Below are positions 8,577 to 18,772 of a DNA stretch of 64,000 nt, in pieces. This stretch comes from Oscillospiraceae bacterium. Lineage in GTDB: Bacteria; Bacillota; Clostridia; Oscillospirales; Oscillospiraceae. The notes beneath the pieces are model-generated. The model saw nothing but the letters and a program-made list of their open reading frames with translations, made no database searches and was not told the origin of the DNA. Within the stretch, counting starts at the first letter, position 1; each line of letters opens with the position of its first letter. The position numbers and the translations under genes are program-made. Location: the NCBI GenBank assembly GCA_017436955.1, contig JAFSCD010000010.1, positions 1-64,000 on the forward strand. The letters run 5' to 3'.

Positions 8577-11500
8577 TCAGCTGTTGCAGTACTTTTTATA
8601 CCGGGCGATGAACACGCTGCTCTGTTTCAGACTGTCCACACCGGAGGACAGCTTCAGCCGCAGAGTGGGCTGCTTGGCGGTGGCGACAAACTGCACTCTT
8701 GCCTTGTAATCCGGGTCGGCACAAAGGGCGGTGACCGCCTCAAAGTTCAGGTTGTGCAGTGTAAACAGCACATCGCCGGCCTTTTGCCGGATGTCCTGAA
8801 TACCCACCTGCTGCGCCTGGGCGCGAAGCAGCGCGATGCCGATCAGGTTCAGCACGCCCTTGGGCGGCTCGCCGTAGCGGTCAATGATCTCATCTAGCAG
8901 ATCATCGGCATCCTCCTGGGTGCGGATGGCTGCCATACGGCGGTAAAGGTCCATTCGTTCCTCACCCCGGCAGACGTAGTCCCGATCCACATTGGCGGTC
9001 ACATTCAGGTCTGCGGTACATTCCGGCAGCTTGGGAGCTTCGCCCTTTTCTTCCAGAACAGCCTCATCCAGCAGCTTCAGGTACATATCGTAGCCCACGC
9101 TCATCATGTGTCCGGATTGCTCCGCGCCCAGCAGATTGCCGGCACCGCGGATCTCCAGGTCACGCATGGCGATCTTGAAGCCGGAGCCGAATTCCGCAAA
9201 GTCACGGATGGCAGACAGCCGCTTTTCTGCTACCTCTGTCAGGTTTTTGTCCGGACGGTAGGTGAAATAGGCGTATGCGTGCCGGGTGGAACGACCCACA
9301 CGTCCGCGAAGCTGATGAAGCTGGCTCAAGCCAAAGCGGTCAGCATTTTCGATGATCAGGGTATTGGCGTTGGGAATATCCAGACCGGTCTCGATGATGG
9401 TAGTGCAGACCAGCACCTGAATATCGCCGTCTGCCATTGCGTGCATAATGTCGCTTAAGGCATCCTCGCCCATCTGTCCGTGGGCGACCGCAACGGAAAG
9501 TCCGGGGATCCGATTCTTCAGGGCGCTGGCACAGCGGTCGATGGTGTCCACACGGTTGTGCAGGTAGTAGACCTGACCGCCACGCTCCACCTCTCTGCGG
9601 ATGGCATCGTCTATGACGGCGTTGTTATGCTCCATCACGAAGGTCTGCACCGGATAACGGTCAGCCGGCGGTTCTTCGATGGTGGACATATCCCGGATGC
9701 CGGACAGCGCCATATTCAGCGTTCTGGGAATGGGCGTTGCGGAGAGGGTCAGTACGTCCACGCCCTTGGCGATCTCCTTCAGCCGCTCCTTATGGCTGAC
9801 GCCGAAGCGCTGCTCCTCGTCCACGATCAGCAGACCAAGATCCTTGAATTCCACGGTTTTCTGCAGCAGCTTATGGGTGCCGATGATCAGGTCAACAGCG
9901 CCGCTGCGCAGATTCTGGATGGTGCGCTTTTGCTCTGTAGCCGTACGGAACCGGCTGAGCACATCAATATTCACGGGGAAGCCCCGGAACCGGGCAACGG
10001 CGGTTTGATAATGCTGCTGCGCCAAAACGGTGGTAGGTACCAGGATCGCAGCCTGCTTGCCGTCCATAATTGCCTTCATAACCGCCCGCAGCGCCACCTC
10101 GGTCTTGCCGAAGCCTACGTCGCCGCACAGCAGACGGTCCATAGGCGTGGGGGACTCCATATCGCTCTTGATCTCCGCAATACAGCGAAGCTGATCGTCG
10201 GTTTCGGGGTAGGGGAAATTGTCCTCAAATTCCAGCTGCCAGGGGGAATCGGCGGCGAAGGCGAAGCCCTCCTGCCGTTTCCGGGCAGCATAGAGCCGGA
10301 TCAGCTCGGCAGCCATATCCTTGGCTGCTTTTCGTGCTTTGGTCTTGGTTTTCTGCCAGGCATCGGAGCCGATCTTGTTCAGGCGAACAGTGGCATCCTC
10401 ACCACCGCCGCCGATATATTTGCTCACCAGATCCAGCTGTGTCGCCGGAACGTACAGCGTATCCGAGCCCTGATAGGCAATTTTGATATAGTCCTTTACC
10501 GCGCCGTCAATGCGGATCTGCTCCATCGCCACGAAGCGGCCAATGCCGTAATTTTCGTGGACCACCAGATCGCCGGGGGCCAGGTCGGTAAAGGAATTCA
10601 GCTTCTGCCGGTTGGTGGCGGCTTTTTTTGCCTTCTTTCTGGGCTCGCCACGGACGATCAGCTGACCCTCCGTAAGCACTGCCAGCCGGGAATTGGGATA
10701 CTCCATGCCAAAGGGCAGTGTGCCCTCTGCCAGCAGGATCTGCCCGGCTATGGGCATTTGGGTCAGCGGAATGGCGATATGCGCCTTCAGCCCCTTGCTA
10801 CCCAGCAGCTCCTGCAGCAGCTCGGCACGGCGGCGTGTGCCGCACAAGACCAGGGATGCAAAGCCCATCTTCTGATAGTGGGTAAGGTCAGCGGCGGCGG
10901 TGTCAAGATTGCCGCCGTAGAAGGGAAGCTGCTTGGCTACCATCGGCAGCAGCAGCTTGGGCGGACGATCCTCTGGGAAGGAGGTGCCGCCGAAGGCGTC
11001 AAAATAAATCACGGTGCGCCCGCGCAGCTGGGTGCAGAAATCCTCCCACTGGGAAGTATAGTCGCACAGCTCGCCGCACAGCAGGCCGCCCTGCAGCATA
11101 CTGTCCAGTTGCATACCCACTTCCTCGGTGCGGTTGCGGGCGGCGCGCTTGAGGCTGCTTTGGTCGCAGATGATAACGGTGGCATTTTGGGGAATATAGT
11201 CGAATGCGGTGGCAAATTTCGGATAGATCAGCGCCATATACCGGTCGGATGCCGGGTTTTGCAGACCGTTTTCATACTTGTCCAGATCTTTTTCCAGCGT
11301 AGCGATCAGCGGCTCGTTGATATGCTTTCTGCGCTTCTGCCGGGCGATCAGCAGCTTCAGATCGTCACAAAGACCGGAAAGCCCCTCCGGATGTAACCGG
11401 GGCTGTGTCTCGCCCACGGGCAGGATCACCACGCTGTCGGTATTCTCGGTGCGGCGCTGGGTGTCGGGGTCAAAATAGCCCATAGTATCCAGCTCGTCGC

Positions 11501-12086
11501 CGAAAAATTCCGCACGGAAGGGACGGTCGGCAGCCGGGGAGAAAATATCCACGATACCGCCGCGCAGGGCAAACTGACCGGGACCTTCCACCATGCCGCA
11601 GCGGCTGTAGCCGGCGGCGGTGAGCCGGGCGGTCAGCGCGTCCAGATCATATTCCTTGCCCACCTCCAGCGTGAAGGCGGCATCCATCAAGACCTGGGGC
11701 GGGATCGTCCGCTGGCTCATCGCTTCCCAGGACATAATTTGCAGATCAGTTGCGCCACGGCGCAGGTCAAACAGCTGCCGCAGCCGCTTTTGCTCCCAGG
11801 CACGGGATACGACGGCGCTGTCATACAGCGTCAGCTCCCGGCTGGGGAGGATGGGGGCGGTATCACCCAGAAAAGCCTTCAGCTCCTCCTGCAGCTTTCT
11901 TGCTGCCATATCGTCCTGGCAGATGATCACTGTGGGCGCAGCAATTTCCCGGCTCAAACCGGCAATGATGTGGCTGCGGTTGATCTGTCCGATGCCGGTG
12001 ACAGCGGCGGCCTGCCCGTCGGCAACGCTTTGCAGCAGGCTGCGGTATTCTGGCAGGGAATGCAGGGCAGATAGAAGTGTTTTCAC
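8577..12086 (-). CDS. mfd: Transcription-repair coupling factor
   Basis: Mfd dislodges RNA polymerase stalled at lesions and recruits UvrA. The 1169 residues match the usual length of 1150-1180. The N-terminal UvrB-like region contains LPSRELTLYDSAVVSREW-like sequence (TLYDSAVVSRAW). It is followed by the RNAP-interacting domain (VHENYGIGRF), the RecG-like helicase with Walker A LLCGDVGFGKTEVALRA and Walker B DEEQRFGV, LSATPIPRTLN, and the TRG motif (SQLHQLRGRVGRS). A C-terminal regulatory domain follows. I choose GTG at 12086 because GGAGGAAAAGCC precedes it; the longer reading to 12152 runs through a hairpin. It is downstream of pth and prs in a classic Firmicutes order, close to uvrA and uvrB. 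Confidence 0.93.
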   Translation of the reverse strand: MKTLLSALHSLPEYRSLLQSVADGQAAAVTGIGQINRSHIIAGLSREIAAPTVIICQDDMAARKLQEELKAFLGDTAPILPSRELTLYDSAVVSRAWEQKRLRQLFDLRRGATDLQIMSWEAMSQRTIPPQVLMDAAFTLEVGKEYDLDALTARLTAAGYSRCGMVEGPGQFALRGGIVDIFSPAADRPFRAEFFGDELDTMGYFDPDTQRRTENTDSVVILPVGETQPRLHPEGLSGLCDDLKLLIARQKRRKHINEPLIATLEKDLDKYENGLQNPASDRYMALIYPKFATAFDYIPQNATVIICDQSSLKRAARNRTEEVGMQLDSMLQGGLLCGELCDYTSQWEDFCTQLRGRTVIYFDAFGGTSFPEDRPPKLLLPMVAKQLPFYGGNLDTAAADLTHYQKMGFASLVLCGTRRRAELLQELLGSKGLKAHIAIPLTQMPIAGQILLAEGTLPFGMEYPNSRLAVLTEGQLIVRGEPRKKAKKAATNRQKLNSFTDLAPGDLVVHENYGIGRFVAMEQIRIDGAVKDYIKIAYQGSDTLYVPATQLDLVSKYIGGGGEDATVRLNKIGSDAWQKTKTKARKAAKDMAAELIRLYAARKRQEGFAFAADSPWQLEFEDNFPYPETDDQLRCIAEIKSDMESPTPMDRLLCGDVGFGKTEVALRAVMKAIMDGKQAAILVPTTVLAQQHYQTAVARFRGFPVNIDVLSRFRTATEQKRTIQNLRSGAVDLIIGTHKLLQKTVEFKDLGLLIVDEEQRFGVSHKERLKEIAKGVDVLTLSATPIPRTLNMALSGIRDMSTIEEPPADRYPVQTFVMEHNNAVIDDAIRREVERGGQVYYLHNRVDTIDRCASALKNRIPGLSVAVAHGQMGEDALSDIMHAMADGDIQVLVCTTIIETGLDIPNANTLIIENADRFGLSQLHQLRGRVGRSTRHAYAYFTYRPDKNLTEVAEKRLSAIRDFAEFGSGFKIAMRDLEIRGAGNLLGAEQSGHMMSVGYDMYLKLLDEAVLEEKGEAPKLPECTADLNVTANVDRDYVCRGEERMDLYRRMAAIRTQEDADDLLDEIIDRYGEPPKGVLNLIGIALLRAQAQQVGIQDIRQKAGDVLFTLHNLNFEAVTALCADPDYKARVQFVATAKQPTLRLKLSSGVDSLKQSSVFIARYKKYCNS

Positions 12087-12110
12087 GGCTTTTCCTCCAC
12101 GTAACAATGC

Positions 12111-12137
12111 GGAAAGGGGGACAGATACCCCCTTTCC
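12111..12137 (-). terminator. Stem-loop between pth and mfd
   Basis: GGAAAGGGGG pairs with CCCCCTTTCC across 7 bases. There is no T-run on the minus strand, so this is more likely a partial attenuator or mRNA-processing hairpin than a full terminator. Confidence 0.5.
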
Positions 12138-12155
12138 GTGGTTTTTAGACAATAT

Positions 12156-12749
12156 TTACGGTGTTGAGCCGTTGTAGCGGTTAGCCGCTTCCGGCACACC
12201 GTGATCAATAATGCACAGCGCCGCATCCACAGCGCGTGAAAGGGCAGACACCAGCGCTTTTTCCTCGCTGGCACTGAAGCCGGACAAGACCCAGTCAGCC
12301 AGATCCTGCTGCTCGTGGGGCTTGGCGCCCACGCCAATCTTCACACGGGGGAAGGCCTGACTTCCCAACTCGGCGATGATGGATTTGATGCCGTTATGAC
12401 CGCCGGCAGAGCCATCGCCCCGTACACGCAGCCGCCCGGGATCCAGAGAAATGTCATCAAACAAAACGATGATCCGCTGGGGCGGGATCTTGTAGTAGGC
12501 GCTCAGCTGCAGCACTGACTTGCCGGACAGATTCATAAAGGTCAGCGGCTTGAGCAGGTACAGCTTTTTGCCGGCATAGCCGGTCTGCCCGTACAGACCC
12601 TGAAACTTGCTCTTATCCACCTTGCAGCCCAGCTTGGCGCTGAGAAGATCCAGCGCCCGGAAGCCTGCGTTATGACGGGTGTGGGCATAGTCCTTGCCGG
12701 GATTGCCCAGGCCGACGATCAGCCAGCGTTCCTCGTTTCGACCGAACAC
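12156..12749 (-). CDS. pth: Peptidyl-tRNA hydrolase
   Basis: Pth releases tRNA from prematurely dropped peptidyl-tRNA. It has 197 residues. WLIVGLGNPGKDYAHTRHNAGF carries the catalytic His in the THN-type context (TRHNAG), with LLKPLTFMNLSGKSV and FDDISLDPGRLRVRGDG (catalytic-dyad Asp) further on, then GGHNGIKSI. The marked start is a GTG at 12749, just 3 bases after the prs stop with no clear ribosome site, so translation is probably coupled; a slightly later start cannot be excluded. It is in the operon prs-pth-mfd. Confidence 0.93.
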   Translation of the reverse strand: MFGRNEERWLIVGLGNPGKDYAHTRHNAGFRALDLLSAKLGCKVDKSKFQGLYGQTGYAGKKLYLLKPLTFMNLSGKSVLQLSAYYKIPPQRIIVLFDDISLDPGRLRVRGDGSAGGHNGIKSIIAELGSQAFPRVKIGVGAKPHEQQDLADWVLSGFSASEEKALVSALSRAVDAALCIIDHGVPEAANRYNGSTP

Positions 12750-12752
12750 GGC

Positions 12753-13718
12753 TTAAAACAGGTCGGCGATGGAAGTACCGCCGTGGACGTGCTCAATAGC
12801 ACGGGCAAAAATGGGAGCCACATCCAGGAACTTCAGCTTGCCGCTGGGCGTGTTGCCAACCTGGGGAATGGTGTTCAGGAACACCATTTCTTCAATGGGG
12901 CTTTCCTCCAGACGCTCGTAAGCAGGACCGGACAGAACACCGTGGGTGGCGCAGGCGTAGACCGCCTTGGCACCGCCGACTTCCACCAGTGCTCTGGCGG
13001 CGTTGCACAGAGAACCGGCGGTATCCACGATATCGTCGTAAAGGATGCAGGTCTTGCCCCGGACGTTGCCGATGACGTTCATAACCTCGCAGACGTTGGC
13101 CTTCTGGCGGCGCTTGTCAACGATGGCCAGACCCATGTGGACCTTGGCCGCAAAGGCACGGGCACGGGCAACGGAGCCGACGTCGGGAGAGACAACCACG
13201 AAATCATCGTGGTTATACTGATCCTCGGGGAACTTGTTCAGATAATAGGATACGAAAGAGGGGTTTCCCTGCAGATGATCCAGAGGGATATCAAAGAAGC
13301 CCTGAATCTGTGCAGCATGCAGGTCCATGGTCAGAATACGGTCAGCACCGGCGGCGGTCAGGATGTTGGCCACCAGCTTGGCAGTGATGGGGTCACGGCT
13401 CTTGGCTTTGCGATCCTGCCGGGCGTAGCCGAAGTAGGGGATGACAGCGGTAATTCTGCCGGCGGATGCACGACGGCAGGCGTCGATCATAACCAGCAGC
13501 TCCATCAGGTGATCGTTGACGGGCTTGCAGGTGGACTGGATCAGGAAAACGTCAGCACCGCGAACGGTTTCGTTCAGCGTGACAGCGACCTCACCGTCAG
13601 CGAAGGTGTTGACCTGACCGTCACCCAGCTCGATACCGAGCTGCTTGCAAATGGTTTTTGCAAACTCGGGATTGGAATTGCCGGTAAAGACCATTAAGTG
13701 CTCTGCATAAGCAATCAT
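12753..13718 (-). CDS. prs: Ribose-phosphate pyrophosphokinase (PRPP synthetase)
   Basis: Prs makes PRPP from ribose 5-phosphate and ATP for nucleotide, His and Trp synthesis. It has 321 residues. It shows FADGEVAVTLNETVRGADVF, the flexible-loop YARQDRK, the His-containing MDLHAAQIQGFF, DKRR and the PRPP-loop DDIVDTAGS. The ATG at 13718 (MIAYAEHL) follows AGAGGTACG; a later ATG (MVFTGNSN) is also possible. The expected GlmU and SpoVG neighbours are absent, but pth and mfd follow as in other Firmicutes. Confidence 0.94.
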   Translation of the reverse strand: MIAYAEHLMVFTGNSNPEFAKTICKQLGIELGDGQVNTFADGEVAVTLNETVRGADVFLIQSTCKPVNDHLMELLVMIDACRRASAGRITAVIPYFGYARQDRKAKSRDPITAKLVANILTAAGADRILTMDLHAAQIQGFFDIPLDHLQGNPSFVSYYLNKFPEDQYNHDDFVVVSPDVGSVARARAFAAKVHMGLAIVDKRRQKANVCEVMNVIGNVRGKTCILYDDIVDTAGSLCNAARALVEVGGAKAVYACATHGVLSGPAYERLEESPIEEMVFLNTIPQVGNTPSGKLKFLDVAPIFARAIEHVHGGTSIADLF

Positions 13719-13912
13719 CGGAACGTACCTCTTTTCTCGTATGTTTCTGTTCAATGCCCATAAATGGGCTTTTACACATTATACCATTAAAGGCAAGGGA
13801 AATGCAATACGAATTCCCTAAAAAATCCAACTAAAAACGCAAAGATTCCGACCCGTTCTTCGGTAGATATGCATATTGCCCGCCGATGACGAAATTTTGT
13901 TTGAATTTGTAC

Positions 13913-13941
13913 TTGTGCGGATGCAAAATATGTGGTATACT
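13913..13941 (+). promoter_or_regulatory. uvrA promoter
   Basis: TTGTGC (13913-13918), 17 bases and TATACT (13936-13941). No clear LexA/DinR box (GAAC-N4-GTTC) was seen nearby. Confidence 0.6.
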
Positions 13942-13974
13942 ATTGGGTAAGAATTTATGACGAGGGTGAAGCCT

Positions 13975-16797
13975 ATGAACGACAAAATCATCATTCAGGG
14001 CGCAAGAGAAAACAACCTGAAAAATATCAGTCTCACCATTCCCAGAGACAAGCTGATCGTCTTTACGGGGCTTTCCGGCTCCGGCAAGTCCAGCCTGGCG
14101 TTTGATACCATCTACGCCGAGGGTCAGCGCCGGTATGTGGAGAGCTTAAGCTCCTACGCACGGCAGTTTTTGGGACAGATGGACAAGCCGGATGTGGACG
14201 CCATTGACGGCCTGTCGCCGGCAATTTCCATCGACCAGAAGACCACCTCCAAAAATCCCCGGTCTACGGTGGGTACGGTTACGGAGATCTATGACTATCT
14301 GCGCCTTTTGTGGGCAAGAGCCGGCACGCCCCATTGTCCCAAATGCGGCAGGGAAATTCGCCGCCAGACCATCGACCAGATCGTGGATCGGGTGGAAATG
14401 CTGGGTGAGGGGACACGGTTTTTGATCCTTTCTCCCGTTATCCGGGGCAAAAAGGGTGAGCATCAGAAGGTGTTTGAGGATGCCCGAAGATCCGGTTTTT
14501 CCCGCGTACGGGTGGATGGGATCGCCTACGATCTGACCGAGGAGATCTCCTGCGAGAAGAATAAAAAGCACAATATCGAGCTGGTAGTAGACCGTCTGGT
14601 GCTGAAGGGAGGTCTGCGCCGCCGCCTGACGGATTCCATCGAAACGGCCTGCGCCCACAGCGGCGGTTTGGTGATCATCGAATTGCCGGCTACCGCAGAG
14701 GAGCTGACCTTTTCCCAGAATTACGCCTGCGAGGATTGCGGCATCAGCCTCAGTGAGCTGGAGCCGAGAATGTTCTCCTTTAACAATCCTGCCGGCGCCT
14801 GCCCGGATTGTACCGGTCTGGGCTTCCAGCTGGTGGCGGATCCGGACCTGGTGATCCCGGACAAGAGCAAGTCCATTCTGGACGGTGCCATTCAGGCATC
14901 CGGCTGGAGCAGTGCCCGGACGGATTCCGTATTCCGGATGTATTTTGAAGCCCTGGCGCAGAAATACCGCTTTTCCCTGACTGAACCCTTTGAAAAGCTG
15001 CCGCCGGAGGCTGTGGATGTGATCCTCTACGGCACCAGGGGCGAAAAGCTGCGGATGACCTATAACCGCGGCAACGGAATGGGCATTCTGGAGCAGCCCT
15101 TCGAGGGCATTATGAACAATATCAGCCGCCGCTTCCGGGAGACCCAATCCGATGCAGCCCGGAAGGAGCTGGAGGAATGTATGACCAGCGCGCCTTGCCC
15201 CAGCTGCCATGGCAACCGCCTTTCGGCGCTTGCCCGGGCGGTGACGGTCGGCGGCATCGGCATTATGGATTTCTGCGCGATGAGTGTGGAAAAAGAGCTG
15301 GAATTTATGGCGAGCCTCCATCTGGAGGGGAATCTTGCGGTGATCGCGGAGCAGATCGTGAAGGAGATCCGCACCAGACTGCAATTTTTGAAGGATGTGG
15401 GTCTGGGGTATCTGACGCTGTCCCGGGCAGCCGGCACGCTGTCCGGCGGTGAGAGCCAGCGCATCCGCCTGGCGACCCAGATCGGCTCCTCGCTGATGGG
15501 CGTGCTGTATATTCTGGATGAGCCTTCCATCGGTCTGCATCAGCGTGATAATGACAAGCTGCTGGCAACACTGAAGCATCTGCGGGATCAGGGCAACACC
15601 CTGATCGTGGTAGAGCACGATGTGGATACCATGCGCGCGGCGGACTTTATCGTAGACGTGGGTCCCGGCGCAGGCAGCCACGGCGGTGAGATCGTTGCCA
15701 CCGGCACGCTGGAGGATATTATTGCCTGCGAAAACTCCCTGACCGGTCAGTATCTGTCCGGCTTTAAGAAGATCCCGGTACCCGGCACCAGACGCGGCGG
15801 CAACGGCGCGATGCTCAGAATCCGTGGCGCCACGGAAAATAATCTGCAAAACGTGGACGTGGATATTCCGCTGGGTACGCTGACCTGCGTGACCGGCGTA
15901 TCCGGCTCCGGCAAATCCAGCCTGGTGGGTGAGGTGCTGAACAAGACCCTGCTTTCCCGGCTCAATCACGCCCGTGTCCGTCCCGGTGCCTGCCGGTGTG
16001 TGGAGGGTCTGCAGCATCTGGACAAGGTGATCGACATTGACCAAAGTCCCATCGGCAGAACGCCCCGTTCCAATCCTGCCACCTATACGGGGCTGTTTAA
16101 CGAAATTCGTGACCTGTTCGCCGCAACAGCGGATGCAAAGGCCCGTGGCTACGGACCGGGCAGATTCTCCTTCAACGTGAAGGGCGGTCGCTGCGAGGCC
16201 TGCAGCGGTGACGGCCTTGTGAAGATCGAAATGCACTTCCTGGCAGACGTGTACGTACCCTGCGAGGTCTGTCACGGCGCCCGGTACAACCGGGAGACCC
16301 TGGAGGTGCGCTATAAGGGTAAGAACATCTCCGATGTACTGGAGATGACGGCAGAGGAGGCGGTGGAATTCTTCGCCAATCAGCCGAAGATATTAAGAAA
16401 AGCCCAAACCCTGGTGGAGGTTGGTCTGGGCTATGTGAAGCTGGGTCAGTCCAGCACAACTTTGTCCGGCGGTGAAGCCCAGCGTGTGAAGCTGGCAACG
16501 GAGCTGGCGAGAGTATCCACCGGGCGCACCATCTATATTTTGGACGAGCCTACCACGGGTCTGCACGCGGCAGATGTGCATAAGCTCATTGATGTGCTGC
16601 AAAGATTGGTGGATGCCGGCAATACGGTGCTGGTCATCGAGCATAATCTGGATGTGATCAAAACCGCCGACCATATCATTGATCTGGGACCGGAAGGCGG
16701 CGATGGCGGCGGATTTGTGGTCGCCAGCGGTACGCCGGAGGCGGTGGCGGCTGTGGAAGAAAGCTACACCGGTCAGTACCTGAAGCGCTATCTATGA
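13975..16797 (+). CDS. uvrA: UvrABC system protein A
   Basis: UvrA is the damage-sensing ATPase of nucleotide excision repair. It has 940 residues with two ABC-type ATPase halves: Walker [10 protein letters not shown] near the start and GVSGSGKSS at about 645. Zinc modules are CPKCGREI with CEDCG/CPDC and a later CEAC/CEVC set, and the two signatures are LSGGE(S/A)QR. It ends [11 protein letters not shown], typical of full-length UvrA. The ATG at 13975 follows GAGGGTG; an ATG at 13957 lacks a site. It lies divergently from prs-pth-mfd and before radC and uvrB. Confidence 0.95.
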   Translation: MNDKIIIQGARENNLKNISLTIPRDKLIVFTGLSGSGKSSLAFDTIYAEGQRRYVESLSSYARQFLGQMDKPDVDAIDGLSPAISIDQKTTSKNPRSTVGTVTEIYDYLRLLWARAGTPHCPKCGREIRRQTIDQIVDRVEMLGEGTRFLILSPVIRGKKGEHQKVFEDARRSGFSRVRVDGIAYDLTEEISCEKNKKHNIELVVDRLVLKGGLRRRLTDSIETACAHSGGLVIIELPATAEELTFSQNYACEDCGISLSELEPRMFSFNNPAGACPDCTGLGFQLVADPDLVIPDKSKSILDGAIQASGWSSARTDSVFRMYFEALAQKYRFSLTEPFEKLPPEAVDVILYGTRGEKLRMTYNRGNGMGILEQPFEGIMNNISRRFRETQSDAARKELEECMTSAPCPSCHGNRLSALARAVTVGGIGIMDFCAMSVEKELEFMASLHLEGNLAVIAEQIVKEIRTRLQFLKDVGLGYLTLSRAAGTLSGGESQRIRLATQIGSSLMGVLYILDEPSIGLHQRDNDKLLATLKHLRDQGNTLIVVEHDVDTMRAADFIVDVGPGAGSHGGEIVATGTLEDIIACENSLTGQYLSGFKKIPVPGTRRGGNGAMLRIRGATENNLQNVDVDIPLGTLTCVTGVSGSGKSSLVGEVLNKTLLSRLNHARVRPGACRCVEGLQHLDKVIDIDQSPIGRTPRSNPATYTGLFNEIRDLFAATADAKARGYGPGRFSFNVKGGRCEACSGDGLVKIEMHFLADVYVPCEVCHGARYNRETLEVRYKGKNISDVLEMTAEEAVEFFANQPKILRKAQTLVEVGLGYVKLGQSSTTLSGGEAQRVKLATELARVSTGRTIYILDEPTTGLHAADVHKLIDVLQRLVDAGNTVLVIEHNLDVIKTADHIIDLGPEGGDGGGFVVASGTPEAVAAVEESYTGQYLKRYL

Positions 16798-16826
16798 AAA
16801 AACCTGACCCGGACAACCGGGTCAGG
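16798..16826. terminator. Bidirectional terminator between uvrA and the kinase-like gene
   Basis: CCTGACCCGG pairs with CCGGGTCAGG across ACAA, with an A-run on the left that becomes a T-run for the minus-strand gene. Confidence 0.85.
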
Positions 16827-16832
16827 AAAGCG

Positions 16833-17915
16833 TTAATGATTTGAAATGCCGTACAGATCAGGCGGCAGACTCTCGGAAAGCTCCAGAAGTCTGTGGTCGT
16901 GACCACCGGCGTAGTCCACGTGGATGATGGTTTCCCGGACATCGGGATCGGTGCGCTGCCGCATAGCCATGGACATGGTAATGCGTGTGCTGCCGCTTTG
17001 GGTCTGCTCCAGCAGAACGGTACCGCCGTGGGCGGTTGCTGTGGCGTGGATCAGCACCATACCCAAGCCGATGCCGAAGCGGCTGTCTGACAAACCGGGC
17101 TGCCGCAAATGCTGCCGGTAGAAGCTGGCAGGAGACAGACCGGACGCATTGGTCCCGGTATTCTCCACCGTCAGATACAGCATGTTCCTGCGGCGGGTCA
17201 GCCTGGCTTCGATGGTGCCGCCGGCAGGGGTGAATTTCAGCGCGTTGGATACGATGTTGTACACCGCGCGCTCCAGCTTTTCAACGTCTACCAGGCAGAA
17301 TTCCGGCTTTTGCGGACTGTCATAGTGCAGCCGGATGTTGATATGTTCGGTCAGCGGCATCAAGCCGGAAAACAGCTCATCCATAATGCGGCAGACATCC
17401 CGGGTCTCAAACCGGGAGGAAGAATCCTGGCTGTACTGATAAGCATCGGACATATTGCCGATGATCCGCAGCATCTGGAACAAGCCCCGGTTGATCTGCG
17501 CCACATTATCCAGTGCTTTCTGATCGTTTTGCGCACCGATCAGCGGAAACAGCTGCTCGGCAACTGCCAATACGGAGGAGAGGGGACTGCGCAGCTCCTG
17601 GGCTGCCAGCGCCATGGATTGCAGCTCGGCCTGATCCTGCTCATGATTCAGGACAAACAGATCACAGTTCTCCAGCCGTGTGACGGAAGCGTTGCAAAGC
17701 TGTGTACCCAGCTTCAGGGTCAGCGCAAGATAACCGCCCCGGAAATCGGCGTATTCCTGGGTGCCGGTGGCAAGCAGCGACGCGATATCGCTGCCGGTCT
17801 CGATCAAAACGCGCTGTGCGGAAGGATTCACCTGCGTGATGATGCCGTCTTGCACCAAAAAGGCAGGATCAGAAATCTGCTCCAGCATCATTACAATATC
17901 TTCTGTGTGCTCCAT
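16833..17915 (-). CDS. Histidine-kinase-like protein lacking the phospho-acceptor His
   Basis: This soluble protein has 360 residues. Residues about 8-90 look like a PAS domain (SDPAFLVQDGIITQVNPSA). A dimerisation helix pair and a GHKL ATPase domain with N-box NIVSNALKF and G2 GIGLGMVLIHA follow. In the H-box the canonical HELRTPL reads QELRSPL, so the phospho-acceptor His is Gln106, and the G1 motif is weak (ENTG rather than DxGxG). No response regulator is adjacent. It may be a pseudokinase or an ATP-dependent sensor. The ATG at 17915 follows AAGGAGGG; the longer upstream reading has no support. Its place between uvrA and radC may be chance. Confidence 0.8.
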   Translation of the reverse strand: MEHTEDIVMMLEQISDPAFLVQDGIITQVNPSAQRVLIETGSDIASLLATGTQEYADFRGGYLALTLKLGTQLCNASVTRLENCDLFVLNHEQDQAELQSMALAAQELRSPLSSVLAVAEQLFPLIGAQNDQKALDNVAQINRGLFQMLRIIGNMSDAYQYSQDSSSRFETRDVCRIMDELFSGLMPLTEHINIRLHYDSPQKPEFCLVDVEKLERAVYNIVSNALKFTPAGGTIEARLTRRRNMLYLTVENTGTNASGLSPASFYRQHLRQPGLSDSRFGIGLGMVLIHATATAHGGTVLLEQTQSGSTRITMSMAMRQRTDPDVRETIIHVDYAGGHDHRLLELSESLPPDLYGISNH

Positions 17916-18051
17916 AGTGTCCCTCCTTACGGCTATAATGCGCAGTTTCCCGGAAATCTTGCGCTTCTGATTTCGACGAAAATCGACTACCTTTATAATA
18001 ACGAAATAATCCCGAAATAGCAAGGAAAATTCCAAAAAGAAGGTGTAAATT

Positions 18052-18750
18052 ATGCCAATACACGACGGCCATCGGCAGAAAATGAAAAACCGCTTCAAAA
18101 AAGAGGGTCTGGATCATTTTGAAAATCATCAGGTGCTGGAGCTGCTTTTGTTCTATTGCGTACCCAGGCAGGATACAAATCCCCTTGCCCATAGATTGAT
18201 CGACCGCTTCGGCAGTGTCAGCCAGGTGCTGTCGGCATCGCCTGCGGAGCTGAAGAAGGTGGAAGGTGTTGGGGACGGCATCGTGCAGTTTTTCCGCCTT
18301 TTGGGGGAGATCAGTCGCTACAGCAAGAAGGAACACCCGAAAGAGGTCGTTTTAAGCAAGCCGGAGCATTACTGCAATTATTTGATCCCGTTTTTCGACA
18401 ATAAAAGAAACGAAACGGTGTATATGCTGTGCCTGGATGCCAAGTGCAAGGTCATCAGCTGCAAGCTGGTGGGCGAGGGAAGCGTCAATTCCGCCGGTGT
18501 TCCCATCCGCAGAATCGTGGAAATGGCGCTGGATGAAGGCGCAACCGCTGTGATCCTTGCCCATAATCATCCCAGCGGTATTGCCATACCGTCGGATGAG
18601 GACAGAATGACGACGGTGCGGCTGGCAAGAGCATTGAGCGCCGTGGAGATCGTATTGGCGGATCACGTCGTGGTGGCAGACAATGATGCCACATCCATGG
18701 CGGTGTCCGGATGGTACAACCCGCAGGAAAACGATGTGTACGCCTACTGA
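18052..18750 (+). CDS. radC: RadC family JAB/MPN-domain protein
   Basis: This 232-residue protein has an N-terminal helix-hairpin-helix-like region ([12 protein letters not shown]) and a C-terminal JAB1/MPN metalloprotease-like domain. The zinc ligands are in HNHPSG followed by a downstream Asp (PSDEDRMTT). RadC was once linked to recombination repair, but its true role is uncertain. The start at ATG 18052 follows AGAAGGTG. The uvrB gene starts 22 bases after its stop, suggesting one transcript. Confidence 0.9.
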   Translation: MPIHDGHRQKMKNRFKKEGLDHFENHQVLELLLFYCVPRQDTNPLAHRLIDRFGSVSQVLSASPAELKKVEGVGDGIVQFFRLLGEISRYSKKEHPKEVVLSKPEHYCNYLIPFFDNKRNETVYMLCLDAKCKVISCKLVGEGSVNSAGVPIRRIVEMALDEGATAVILAHNHPSGIAIPSDEDRMTTVRLARALSAVEIVLADHVVVADNDATSMAVSGWYNPQENDVYAY

Positions 18751-18772
18751 GGCGCAGAACAGGAGTAAGCAG

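Noticed and set aside
9480..11396. A 638-codon plus-strand ORF
   Set aside because: Antisense to mfd.
14146..16275. A 709-codon minus-strand ORF
   Set aside because: Antisense to uvrA; composition typical of a shadow frame.
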